Positions 20,856 to 32,330 of a stretch of DNA of 64,000 nt are shown here, piece after piece. This DNA is from Nymphalis io (taxonomy: Eukaryota; Arthropoda; Insecta; Lepidoptera; Nymphalidae): contig NC_065907.1 in assembly GCF_905147045.1 (NCBI RefSeq), positions 10,230,001 to 10,294,000 of the forward strand, written 5' to 3'. The notes under the pieces were generated by a model. The model ran no database searches. It saw nothing but the letters and a program-made list of their open reading frames with translations, and was not told where the DNA came from. The first letter of the stretch is position 1; every line of letters starts with the position of its first letter. A program made the translations under genes and the position numbers.

Positions 20856-23072
20856 GTAAAGTCTTCGGTGCGAGAAGATGTCACTACAACGTGTACAAAT
20901 TTTCAAGCGTTTTTAATTTGTTGTAATAAAGTCGCATAGAGTTTTCAACGGAGAAGAATATTAATATAGCATATTTGTATGAAAGACGTATAATTTTCAG
21001 AAGTTCCCAAAGAGTCCGAATGAAAATTACAAGATCTTAATTTACTTATTATTTTTATTTAATACAAACGATAAAAACGATAAAAACCTTAAGATAGAAT
21101 TACGAAATACATTTGCAAAAGATAGAGACTATAATAATCTCAATAAAAAGATAATTAAAATATCTTTAAAAAAATGTAATTAACTATATGATGTGCAATT
21201 AGGAAATTAAATAATTAATATTTATAAAAGACTTTTTTATAAAATAAAGAAATTATAAGATAAAAAAATAACTTTTATTACATAATTAAATTAATAATAT
21301 GGAAGTGATATTAATAAATTTAATGTATCTAATAATTTTTATTCTAACTGTACCTGTAATGTAGCATTCTAGGTAGGGAAAAGATCCTTCATAGAAATAA
21401 GTATTGCATTGACGAATTTTTATTATAAACATTTTAAGAAGATTTTGGTGTCATTATTACGAGTCCGTAATTTTTTTAATGCAGATTATTTAGTTTAAAC
21501 TAGAAGTGACGTAGCCATTTTACATTACAAGCGAAGTATTTGTAAACATCAATATTTCGTAATGGAAATGTGAACACATACCCTTACGTTAAGTAATACA
21601 TAACTCTTACATAAAATCATTGTTGACTCACTTATTGTGTCGTGGGAGAAAAATTATCGTCTGCAGTTTATGTTGTCAGCATACTAATTGATATTTGTGT
21701 TATTCAATTAGAATTTAAATAACTAGAAAATAAACACGGATTTGTTCATAATTTTTAATATAGCAACACTATTATCTTATTTGTAATAATAGATGTTGGT
21801 ATATCTGTTTAAGATTAATATACTTCGACACTGTTTATCCAATTACTATGGTTTGGCACATACTTATATTATGTATTTTTTTCTGGAAAAACTTGTTATC
21901 TTAGTACTTTTGTATTCTCAAGAAAGACAAACCGACTTCTCTGGTCATATTTTAGTTGACAAGAACGTGACGTAATCACAAGTGAACTCTTGTAATTCGA
22001 TGAGACTATAGACCCGATAAGACCGAAAATAATTCCGCCGCAGAACTTACAACTTCACGTATTTTTCGAAGCATCGATCGATTTTGACTTCGAGAACTAT
22101 ATTTGAAACAAAGTTAACAAAAAATGCAATTGTTTTATATCAAGGATATATAACTTTATATTATTATAACACTTTTATGTCCGCGTCTGTAGCTGCCTCA
22201 AAACTACACAAAAAAAAATTAAGTCATTTCATCACACTCTTATTCCGAAGTGAATATTTGGTATAATGTCTACCAACATATATCCTCGCGATATTTCCCT
22301 TCTCCCACCAAGATCTATAAATAATATACGCTCAGCCTCGGCACTCGTAAGCAATAACTATTTGTAAATTAATGAAACATAATATATAACATTAATTCCT
22401 TAATGAAGGATGCGCTAAGATCTGTTTATCGAGCTGGCGACGATTAATCTAATAAATTAAAACTACAGCAAGCGATCACGAGCTCTTCGCAACCATGAGA
22501 TGTAATTTCTCTGCTTCGTTGATTGCGTTTCGTAATTTAAATTCGCATTTCAATACATCTTTATCTATATTTACTCATTTATATAGTTTTATAAATTATT
22601 ACCAGTTTTTCGATTTCCGTTCTGTCATCTTGATCTGTGTTATCTTGTCGAATTTATAGTTTCTTTGAACATGATCCCATGTTCAATTATACCATAAATT
22701 ATAAGTAGATTTATGTTGATTAGTGTGCTAGATTTCTATGATGACGATTTTAATATATATATCAACTGATAATCAATGTAATAATGAAATATGATATAAT
22801 AATAAAGTAAGTTCGTCTGAAAATTCGACACTCATTAAAGAAACTAGACACTAGATAACTTGATATAAGTAAGTAATTTGTCCATACTACAATATACGTT
22901 TTCAAAATAAAGGTGATCAGATTGTCGATAACTCTCTCCATAATAATCAAATAGTCTATTTTGGTATTCAAACTATTGGTCGGAAAAAAATTTTTATAAT
23001 CGAATTTTCAATGTGTTTTTTTCTTTTATATACAGCATATTTGTATGTATCGATTAATGATTAGTATTCAAA
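20856..23072. other. 2.2 kb AT-rich, no recognised repeat or gene
   Basis: Short frames at 21793, 22084 and 22762 lack supporting features. A small palindromic hairpin ttgaacatg-atcc-catgttcaa lies at 22665-22686. Confidence 0.4.
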
Positions 23073-23150
23073 GTCAAAGTCATTAATCTTTATTCAATAT
23101 AGAAGCGTTACACTTACTTATTGATTGTCATAAATCTACCGCCTATTATT
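23073..23150 (-). repeat. family G fragment
   Basis: The stretch agtcattaatctttattcaa through tattgattgtcataaatcta is the complement, with changes, of 36746-36815. Confidence 0.55.
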
Positions 23151-23244
23151 TTTATAATTTACGTATTATTATTTAGATATTGGTATACTTTAATATTTAG
23201 TAAGTGATAAGCTCTTCTTTTATACTACCTTTAAATAATAATAA

Positions 23245-23602
23245 TGTCCTCCAGGCCGATTTCGGCCACGGCGGCCAATCTCAAGAGAGATTAGCCAACT
23301 ACGCAGGAGATATTATAGTGCACAAGTGTATGCGCAAACACAGGTGCACTCTCTGTTTCCTAACTCTCATAAACCGATAGGACGGCAATCCGACACGACC
23401 GGAAAGAGTTCAGGCGCAGAACCAACGGCTTTACGTGCTTTCCAAGGCACGGGAGTGTACACACTTCCAACTTCCAGACTCCGGGCTGCTACTGAGAATT
23501 TTCTGACAGAAAAACCCAATAACTTTTTATTGGCCAGACCTGGGAATTGAACCCAGGACCTCCGGGTCTGCGGCCTTATATCAAGCCACTAGACCAACGA
23601 GG
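23245..23602 (-). repeat. SINE family C, full length
   Basis: Best-preserved copy in the window. From the left: 3' end gtcctccaggccgatttcgg, body with ggaaagagttcaggcgcag, then the linker 'aataactttttattgg', and the tRNA-like head at about 23530-23602 whose B box complement is gggaattgaaccc and A box complement ccactagaccaacg. The 74-codon frame inside is not a gene. Confidence 0.9.
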
Positions 23603-23972
23603 TAATCACCTGTAAATATTTACTTAAGAAATGCGATATATGTACATACATTGTATTTTGATAAATAAAATTATCAGTAATATACTATTGCGTTGAATGT
23701 AGTGTTTCAGCGTGTTTAATATAAAATAAATTCACTCAAGAATTATAACTGCACGAAATTAATTTTAGGTACGGAATTTTTAGCAGCGTTTTGAATACAG
23801 CTTAATTCAAGCAAAAGTCGCGCTGACTTTTTGCAAAAAGTTAAAACCACTTTCAGCCAGACGGAATATTAAAAAGCGTATGGTATGTTTTTAAAAAAAT
23901 GGAAGCTATATAACCATAACTTATATTTGTGTAGAATATAAAGGCTCAGAGAAATAATAGGTTAAATTTATA

Positions 23973-24290
23973 GTACTAGCTACCCGTCCCGTTTAGTTAA
24001 GAAATGCACGGATAGAAAAAAGGTTAAATATTATACACATAACTATTTGTTTATACTACTACTAAACTCCCAGTCAGGATGTTTTTATCCGATACCTTCA
24101 ACAATAATCGTCATATTTCAGCCAATTTACACAAAATATTAATGAATTATACACCTAACCCTTCTTCGTGAATCCATAGCTGAAAACCGTTTGAAAAATC
24201 GGTTTTTAGTTTTTGAGCTATCGCGTTTTGATCGACAAACAAACAGACGCGGCGGAGGCACCTCGTTTTATAATATGTAGTGACTAATTG
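23973..24290. repeat. family H LINE-type repeat
   Basis: Starts actagctacccgtcccgttt and includes gaaatgcacggatagaaaaa, 'acaataatcgtcatatttca' and, near the right end, agacgcggcggaggcacctc with 'ataatatgtagtgac'. The order matches a common lepidopteran retroelement tail as I remember it. No coding frame. Confidence 0.6.
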
Positions 24291-24549
24291 TTGCGCGCAG
24301 TTTCTCTCACGTTATTCGCGGTGTATACTTAAGACAGTAAATTTAACGAATACTTATCATAAGCGATTTTTTTTTCAGAACAACATTAATTACAACAATA
24401 CAAACAAATAAGAAAAATTAAAACTTACTGCTTTCTTGGATTTGATACTTCGATCGTCATAAATTGATACAATCTTATTTGTTCACTGATATTCAAGGCG
24501 CGGCAATAAACCTAATAAATATACTCTTATATATTCCAAAAATATTTCG

Positions 24550-24765
24550 AACGGGTCACAAGGAGGAAGGTGTCATGAGAGAGAGAGTTGGTTCCTCCTG
24601 ACTGGCCTAGGCCAGTCTGGCTACGGGCCTTGGAGTTGCCACCTTTACCCGGGCTGTTCCTCACCAGCGAGAAGTACTTGCCGTGTCTTCTCTTTTTGGC
24701 CCGAAGGGCCAGGGTCTCAATGACCCAGTGGCTTTCTTAGTAGGTCTCATGACAAATACACACTA
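24550..24765. other. GC-rich block of unknown origin
   Basis: About 215 bp far richer in G and C than its flanks, including an 18-bp perfect palindrome, gactggcctaggccagtc, at 24600-24617 and flanking arms ggaggaa/ttcctcc. The minus strand is open for about 68 codons through it (with ALRAKKRRHGKYFSLVRN) but has no start. Probably a piece of a transposable element; a conserved exon is the alternative. Confidence 0.45.
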
Positions 24766-24997
24766 ACGTGATTCCAATTGTTGTCACTAGAACGCGCTGT
24801 TTTCATTCTATATAAATCGTAGTTAAAATCAACGCTTTCCAATAAGTAAAAATACTCGCATTCTTCAAAAGGATTAGCATTTTTTTATACTAGAAATGAT
24901 TAATAGTATCAATGACACAAGATATGAAGGTTTGAAAGGAATAAAATAAAATTTCTGCTGTATCGATATAAATTGATCGATTTCATACACAGATATA

Positions 24998-25300
24998 GCC
25001 GAGATGGCCTAGTGGTAAGAACGCGTGAATCCTAACCGACGATCGTGGGTTCGAACCCGGGCAAGCACCACTGAATTTTCATGTGCTTAATTTGCGATTA
25101 TAATTCATCTCGTGCTTTACGGTGAAGGAAAACATCGTGAGGAAACCTGCATGTGTCTAATTTCACTGAAATTCTGCCACATGTGTATTCCACCAACCCG
25201 CATTGGAGCAGCGTGGTGGAGTAAGCTCCAAAACCTTCTCCTCAAAAAGAGGAGAGGAGGCCTTTAGCCCAGCAGTGGGACATTCACAGGCTGTTACTTT
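24998..25300 (+). repeat. SINE family A, full length with perfect target-site duplication
   Basis: Head with both pol III boxes (tggcctagtgg; gggttcgaaccc), full body and 3' end ctgttacttt. The 12-bp sequence atacacagatat occurs directly before (24985-24996) and after (25301-25312) the element, marking a well-preserved insertion. Confidence 0.93.
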
Positions 25301-25312
25301 ATACACAGATAT

Positions 25313-26444
25313 TCATTGTTCAATATACGTTATATGTAAAACTTATATGTTTGTTTATACTTGATGTTGACAAGTCATCGATAGCAAAATACCCATCCAC
25401 GGATACAGATAGAACATCAACAGGAAAGGGATCTTTTATCATTTGACGAATGGCATCCTAGAAGCATTCATTAAGTAGCGTTTGCATCTATAGGACTGAT
25501 ATTATTATAGAAACAGAAATCCATAGTCATATATATACTCGCACAAATACGAATGACGTTATTTATGTTTTATAATAGGGTTCTGTCTAAGTTCATCTGA
25601 TGTTAAATCTTAAGCATTTATATAAATAAGAATACGAAAGGCCCGACGCGCAGAAAAGTACGGTAAGCAAAATGAATGTATTTTATATATAATTTTTTTC
25701 CAAAACAATTTATATATTTATCTAATTAATGAACTGTAAAATAATATTGTAACGATAAATTAATCAATTGACTAAGTCTTAGGATATTTTTTAAGGAGAT
25801 GCAGATTGTATTGCATCTTTCATTATATTTTATTTTGCTTACAATAGCTGGCCGGTTTTTAGTTACACCTGTGACGTCACAACTTGGCGAGAACAGGTTC
25901 CTATTCTTATTTTGATTCCATAGTACTCACCTACTACTACTACGACGCTAATTGAGACAGAAAACTTAGAAGTATGTATGTGTGATATGATTTTTTACAA
26001 ATTCTTAACATAATTCGTTTTTGAATTTCGAACACGAACGGTTGGGCGAATTATAATAACTAATGAATACAATGGTTTTATTTAAAAGTAATTAATTGTT
26101 AAGAAGAAACAAATTATTGTTATATAAATATATAGTAATAACGGCTCTGTCTAGTAATAAATGTGTATTTGCTTAAATTCCTCTAAGCCGTATAAATCAA
26201 CTATAGTAAATTAACGGTTAAAAATACAAAAAGCAGGAAATCGTAATGTCCGAGAGGAAATCGTAAAAGATATACTCTATGCGTGTATTAAAAATGTAAC
26301 GGGTCGTGTCTGTACATTGAATATTTGAGAAAGTATTTTTATTTATTTATAGATAAAAATGTAACTATAAAAACATTGTGTGTCTGTGTGCCGTGATCAC
26401 ATAAAACACTAAATGGTATGTAATCAAGTCAGCATGAAAACTAA
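25313..26444. other. AT-rich spacer
   Basis: Nothing recognised. Slight GC rise at about 25860-25900. Confidence 0.4.
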
Positions 26445-26832
26445 TTCCTAGGGGGGATTCCCGGAGCACAGAGAATGTAGGTAGTGGTTTTCAGATCCTA
26501 GGTTGGGCCAAGCAAGATGGGACCGTGGATGCGTGAGGTGGGGGCCTCGCGTGTCTTATTTCAGACGGCCCTGAGGAGGATGGCAGCCGGGATTGCCTCA
26601 CGCTTCCGTACGCACTAGCGAGGAGTGCGGGAGGGCGATTACCTTCGCCCCATGAGGAGAGCTCCGCCAAGCCGAGAGAGAGGCCGCGGATGCGTTTTAT
26701 CAACACGATCCCGCATTCTCTCTCCGATCCGTGCCGAGGACGGCCATCGCAGTGGTTTTAGTGGGTAAGAATCCCACATAAGCAAGGGAGCAAGGTACCT
26801 TTCTGAAGGTTTCCACTGCATGAAAAAAAAAT
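26445..26832 (+). repeat. GC-rich retroelement-like 3' end
   Basis: A GC-rich block with sharp borders that ends in oligo-A (26822-26832) after 'gaaggtttccactgcatg'. It contains gtggttttagtgggtaagaa followed by 'tcccacata', which recalls the 3' region of R1-like LINEs. Frames on either strand are short and interrupted. I read it as a 5'-truncated non-LTR element; the clade is a guess. Confidence 0.5.
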
Positions 26833-26984
26833 AAGCAAGAAAAGTTGGCTCTTACTAGCAATTTTGAATAGTCGGTTGACAAGATTAACTTCAATCAATC
26901 ACTGCACGAGGTACTTTTTTATTAATAATCATACAATAAAACTTAAATATAATGTATGAAAAATAACAAATAGTATGTATACTT

Positions 26985-27140
26985 ATTAATATTATACTTG
27001 CGAATATAACTTTGTCTGTTTGTCTATCTGTAACGCTTTCACGGCTACTCCATTAAACCGATTTTGAACCCAAGGACATTGGCTTTTTATACCTAACTGC
27101 TAACACCTCTCCTAAAACGCTGGCGAAGCCGCAGGCGATA
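26985..27140 (+). repeat. family D fragment
   Basis: Contains aactttgtctgtttgtctat, then gtaacgctttcacggctact, and ends cgaagccgcaggcgataat. Same layout as 29259-29436. Confidence 0.6.
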
Positions 27141-27236
27141 ATTAATCATCAATATTACTTTGTACAGTATAGTAAGTTAAATGTATTATTCCTAACTATA
27201 CATATATACCTTTTATATGAATACTTTTTATACTTT

Positions 27237-27513
27237 ACTGGTGGTAGGGCTTTGTGCAAGCTCGTCTGGGCAGGTACCACCCACTCATCAGATATTCTAC
27301 CGCAAAACAGCAGTACTTGGTATTGTTGTGTTCCGGTTTGAAAGGTGAGTGAGCCAGTGTAATTACAGGGGCACATAACATCTTAGTTCCCAAGGTTGGC
27401 GACGCATTGGCGACGTAAGCGTTAGTTAAGATTTCTTACAATGCCAATGTCTATGGGCGTTGGTGACTTACCATCAGATGGCCAGTATGCTCGTCTGCCT
27501 TTCTATAAAAAAA
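27237..27513 (+). repeat. family B, full length
   Basis: Starts actggtggtagggctttgtg, has the complete central blocks and ends with 'taccatcagatggcc', tgctcgtctgcctttctat and oligo-A. Confidence 0.87.
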
Positions 27514-27794
27514 TATATTTACAAATAAATAGTTTTAAATAATAAATACAAATTTATTTTAGTGTACTACGCTGAGAGCCTATTTACAGTTATAAAATTC
27601 TATGTGAAGTGTATATAGTTAATGGCCTCGATATATTGGTGTTAGACGATTTAAGCTCGCTGGGCGACATTGACCTGCGTTAATAGTAATATTAATTAAA
27701 ACATTCATATTTAAAACTCAATAGCTAATTAAATTATTACTTAATAGTACGATTTACTTAGGTGCGTTTGTAAATTTCGTAGAAATATCGTTTT

Positions 27795-27895
27795 GTATTT
27801 ATTTGTATTATTGAATTATTTATATAATATAATATTTATTTTATATAATTTTATATAATATAATATTTATTTGTATTATTGTATTATTGAAGGTA
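27795..27895. repeat. AT-rich tandem duplication
   Basis: The segment atataatataatatttattt occurs twice in succession, each time flanked by tttgtattattg-like sequence, making a local duplication of about 40 bp. Confidence 0.55.
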
Positions 27896-28824
27896 TAACT
27901 GAAAGGTAGATGAAGTAGATGTACATGTATGTAATCCGGACGCCAGACGGATTATCAGCAGGATAAGTAGACTCAAGTCTAGGAAGGAAAAATGTAGGGG
28001 TGACTGTTAGAGACAAAAATTTGGTTAATTTCTAGTACCACTTCAGTCTTTTAATTTTACAATTGTAGAATTTAATGTTCGAGCTGTACAAATATCCATT
28101 TCATAAAGAAGTAAGGAAAGTGAATCGGTAATATCAGAAGGCTGTCCAAGCAGAAGAAAGGAATATAGAATATTTCGTTAGTAAGCCATTGGTAAATAAT
28201 ATTGGTAATAATGATTTAACCATTTATCTACCTTATCTAACCAATAGAGAATGATAATGGCTTCTCACAAAGTTGAAGAGGACATTTGCAGGTGTATGTA
28301 AGCATTTTTTTCATATAATACAGTACAATGCGAGGCACTAACTTACCACAACGTTGACCGCTGAATACTGCATTAATATTCTTATTTTACTTGTAATGCG
28401 CGGTTCGAATCTTTAAACGTAAAAGTTTTATAGCGTTATATATGTTCATTATATTAAAATGATTTATGACTATACGAGTTGTGCGGAAGTGGGGTGTTAG
28501 GTACGCTATATGATTTTCTGTGTCTCCGACAATGTCTGTAAAAAAATTAATAATAATCGATTGAGTAATTAATATAACAAAAAAATAACAAACTCAATTT
28601 CGACTGAATATTATATAATAAAACAAAAAATATTCATTTATTTTCCTGTGGCATTGTACCCAAGACACTGATACTATTGCCTCTGCATCGCTATACTCGG
28701 CATTAAATTTATTGTTCAATATTGCTTTTTAATTTCGTGTCTCAATTTGTAACTAATAATAACACGATAATGTTTTAATAAAAGTATTCGATTAATTTCA
28801 TGATGTATACATTTTATTGTACAA
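27896..28824. other. AT-rich spacer
   Basis: No gene or recognised repeat. Confidence 0.4.
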
Positions 28825-29126
28825 TTTTTTAATATGCGCTGGGATGGCAAATGACTATACTCCACCTGATGGTAAGTGGTAGTAGAGTCCAAACGCGACG
28901 ACGGCCAGTACAGTCAGGAAGAATGTTCTGTACTAGCCGTGCCCCGCCTTGCCGGCCCGCAAGATTCACGCCTCGTTTGAAGGAACCCGGGTTGTAAGAG
29001 GAAGGGAACACGTGAGCTGGTAAGGAATTCCATTTTTTGGAAGTGAGACAAAGAAAGGAGTTGCCAAATTTCTTTGTGCGCGATGGAATTGATGTCACAG
29101 TTAGGCGGTGACATCGAGAGCCAGCT
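28825..29126 (-). pseudogene. second truncated copy of the LINE 3' end
   Basis: Same family and strand as the element at 16841. It starts with oligo-T, carries the 3' UTR and the last ~65 codons of the RT ORF (from AGSRCHRLTVTSIPS), and ends abruptly at the same coding position as other 5'-truncated copies might. Compared with the main copy it lacks a few codons near the C-terminus and has substitutions. The open frame of 135 codons that continues to 29236 is a chance fusion with flanking DNA. Confidence 0.85.
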
Positions 29127-29258
29127 ATGTTATTACATTGGTGAATTTTCATCGCAGCATATATAAGTATATTGCAAACCAATTGATTTGAAAGTTCTTG
29201 TAAAAGCCTTGAATAAAATGCATATTTTGATACCACATTTTTAACTTTACGAGACGAG

Positions 29259-29436
29259 TACTAATGTTATAAATGCGAAAGTAACTATGTCTTTCTGTTA
29301 CGCTTTCACGGCTAAATCAATGAAGCGATTTTAATGATATTTGGTATAAAGCAAGCTTGAACCCCAAGAAAGGACATATTTTAACACCCATCAAAACATA
29401 TAACATTCCCAAACACGCGGAAGAAGTCGCGGGTAA
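29259..29436 (+). repeat. family D fragment
   Basis: Includes tgtctttctgttacgctttc, then 'acggctaaatcaatgaagcg', and ends cacgcggaagaagtcgcggg. This is the commonest retroelement tail pattern in lepidopteran DNA as I recall it. Confidence 0.65.
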
Positions 29437-30706
29437 TTTTTTTTGTATAAAATATGTTATCAGAATTAAATAGAAAAATCTAAAATTCTTTATTATAGTA
29501 AAAAAAATAAAATTGTCCGACGTTCACGCGAATGAAGTCACGCACACCAGCTCGTTAATAGTATATTTCTAGCAATGAGGTTTAGTAATTTCTATCAAAT
29601 AGAATATGCGGGTCAAGCTGGTAGGTCGTAAACAACGCAGTAAATCATTTTAGCGTTTAATAATAACGCTAATGTATGCTGAATAACATTGACAGATTAC
29701 TTAGTGTAAGAACAAAAAGTATTTGCATTTCATGCCAAAATTTAATACTTTACAATAATTTAATCAACTTTTATGCTTGATTAACTGTCCAATTGTACCG
29801 ATACCCTAAAATATTTACAGCTAACAGGTACCATAATTCTTGAAGTATTTTTTTCATTAATTATAGTTTATTTACTTATTTTATATACCACTCATCTAAT
29901 AAGAATCGTTATACTTATTACGTATAACCGATACTGTATATCACAAATTTTACTATATTTTATTTACAGTAAAATCGATATTTGTGAAATTTAGAAATAT
30001 TATACACGGTATTTAGGGTTCTATTTATAAATAAAAGACAGCTATTAAGACACCTAAATGCGTGAAATTGAGGATGAAAGTTTGTATACAAATTCCCCTT
30101 TCAATATTTATAATTCGGTGGGCTTCTAAATATTTTTCTCGATAAGACATTCACATTGGGCATACGGCTAGTTGTAATATAATTTGCAACGCGATTTTCA
30201 CTCGGCTATCTATTTTATCGTAAATATAATATCGTTTATATTACAACAAATACTAAAATTACTTTATCATCATATCAAGTATAACCAATAATATGATCCG
30301 TTCGCTTCACAAGGTGACCGGCATGACTGCATGTTTTAAACCCACTCCCGCGAATGTTATCAATCGTTCAATCATTCTTTGAATCATTGTCTTTACTTCA
30401 ACTTGAATATATTTTGAATTAGCATAACTTACGACCTTGGTTTTTATTTTCAATTATAAATTAATCATTATATGTATATTTTTATAATACACAAATTATG
30501 TTTTTTTTAAATATTTGTTCAAATGATGTCTTCCTACCGATTGACCTTCCCTACTCGTTTATTTCGCTCTTTTACTGAGAATGAAAAGTGAAACAATTAA
30601 TGTGAAAAATACATTAATTAGTAAATTGATTCAACAATGATGGATATTGGCGTTCGGCATAGAAATGAATATTCACTCCAGTGAACGTTCTTCAGAGTGA
30701 ATGGGT
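29437..30706. other. AT-rich spacer
   Basis: No gene or recognised repeat apart from a faint 'cgaatgaagtcacgcacacc' (about 29531) that may be another family D scrap. Confidence 0.4.
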
Positions 30707-30871
30707 CGCCTAAACCAATTGCGAAGAGTTATTAGTGCACATGTATGAGTGAAAATAGAAGTTAACATTCTATATCGCCATTTTTATAATCCGCTGAGAC
30801 AATAATGCGACACAATAGACGAGATCAGGTACAGGACAAACAGCCTTTTTATTTGAACCTAGGACACAGGA
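30707..30871 (-). repeat. SINE family C remnant
   Basis: Old copy: ccaattgcgaagagttatta, 'tataatccgctgagaca', 'acagcctttttatttgaacc' and 'taggacacagg' follow the family C order. Confidence 0.5.
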
Positions 30872-31849
30872 TTTGTATTCTTCTTTCTACCAACAATCGA
30901 CAAAAACATTAGCTTGCTGGCAACTTTTTATATCAATTATAAATATTGTATATGCAGAGGCAAATCGGACAGTACATTAAGATGAAATGTATTTTCCAAC
31001 AAGTGTTTAGTAATAAGTCGATATTTCTTTCTGCCCAGATTGCCAACGCAGTGGCAATGTAAATTGTATTTCTAATATGTAATGTTAGAAAATGCCAGTG
31101 GGTTTATTTATGTGATAGTGATGATTTGTACTTACAATCATGGACCTCTGCCCTTTGCTATTCAGGATTGACGATGACGAAGAAACTCATCAACAAACAA
31201 ATCATGACATTTTTGGTCATGTCACTAAGTTATTAGTTTATTACTTTTTTTTTAATTCGACTTTTTTTATAATTCAAGGTTTTATTAGAATTAGGTTGAT
31301 TTTGTTCTAATTTGTAATCGTAAACACCTTCGAATGTAATTGTTTTTATTACGCAATCTTTCGAATATGAGGGTATGTGCGGGTTTTACTAGATATTTGT
31401 ATATTTCATTCAGTAATAAAATGTATATAGAGATAAAAATTATGCAAAGACAGAAGGAATGATGAAAAATACCTTATATCCTAATTATTATTGCAATATA
31501 ATTGCTACAAATCAAACAAATTAAATGAGATAAATTATTTTTTTGTAGAAACGCTCGCTATACTTACATTTTCAAACAAAATAAACTTTCAACTTAATTA
31601 TTTGTAAAAAAATAAAAAAAATCCTAGTAATATTTAGTTTATCTAACTTATGTATTCAGACAACAAAGTAATAGGTACGTAAAAAATCTAAGCTCTAAAA
31701 TAGTTATTATGTCTCCAATTATAATTCGTACTAACGTTGAAAGTTTTGAAATGATAATTAAATAGTTTATTTGTAAAAATAAAGAATATATATATTCTTA
31801 TTGAATTCACAGCGAATAACATAATAATTCAAACATACGTTTAGAAACC

Positions 31850-32330
31850 TTAGAAGTATCCGAACGGTGAGTGGGAGATCTCAAGATCGCGCTGCGTGAC
31901 GTTTCGTCCGCCTGCCGGTTCCCGGCACCCCTGCCCGCAGTCCGCCGCGCGCCGTCGTGCTTGCTATACGTGGGGTTATTGTTGCTCTCGCCGATCCCAC
32001 ACACCGCATTAATTTAGAACTGACCTGTGAACAAATACAACCGTGATTAAACGTTCTGTGCCGCATAACAGTGAACTGAACTCGTGTGCTTGTGTGTACA
32101 AAAAAAATATATGTTGCAACGTAATCTCTCCTAAACATCTACGGCTATCTTTGCGTGAGTATTCTAAAGTTATTTAACTGTACTTTCCATCCATGGTTTG
32201 TCGAGCTATGCCGGTTCTAAGGTGCGTATTCGCGGAAAAAAACCTGTCGTCTCGAATGATTGGCTACGGCGGGTTGTTTTGTGTAAAATGTTAGATCTAG
32301 GTCGCTACCTGGTGGCTAATGTACGCATCA
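31850..32330 (+). promoter_or_regulatory. GC-rich unique island, candidate promoter or first exon
   Basis: A GC- and CpG-rich stretch (densest at 31880-31990) without any of the repeat families, set in a repeat-poor span from about 30870 to 35020. On the plus strand it contains several good splice-donor matches: acg|gtgagt at 31866, tgc|gtgagt at 32155 and aag|gtgcgt near 32221. No coding frame with a convincing start is seen; short minus-strand frames here look incidental. A transcription start with a 5' UTR exon is the likeliest reading, but strand and gene are unknown. Confidence 0.35.

Noticed and set aside
24998..25072. tRNA gene
   Set aside because: The pol III boxes belong to SINE heads; the sequence does not fold as a complete cloverleaf and is followed by the SINE body in every copy.
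31807..32138. Two overlapping minus-strand frames (65 and 85 codons) in the GC-rich island
   Set aside because: No domain or start context; stop codons are simply rare in GC-rich DNA.
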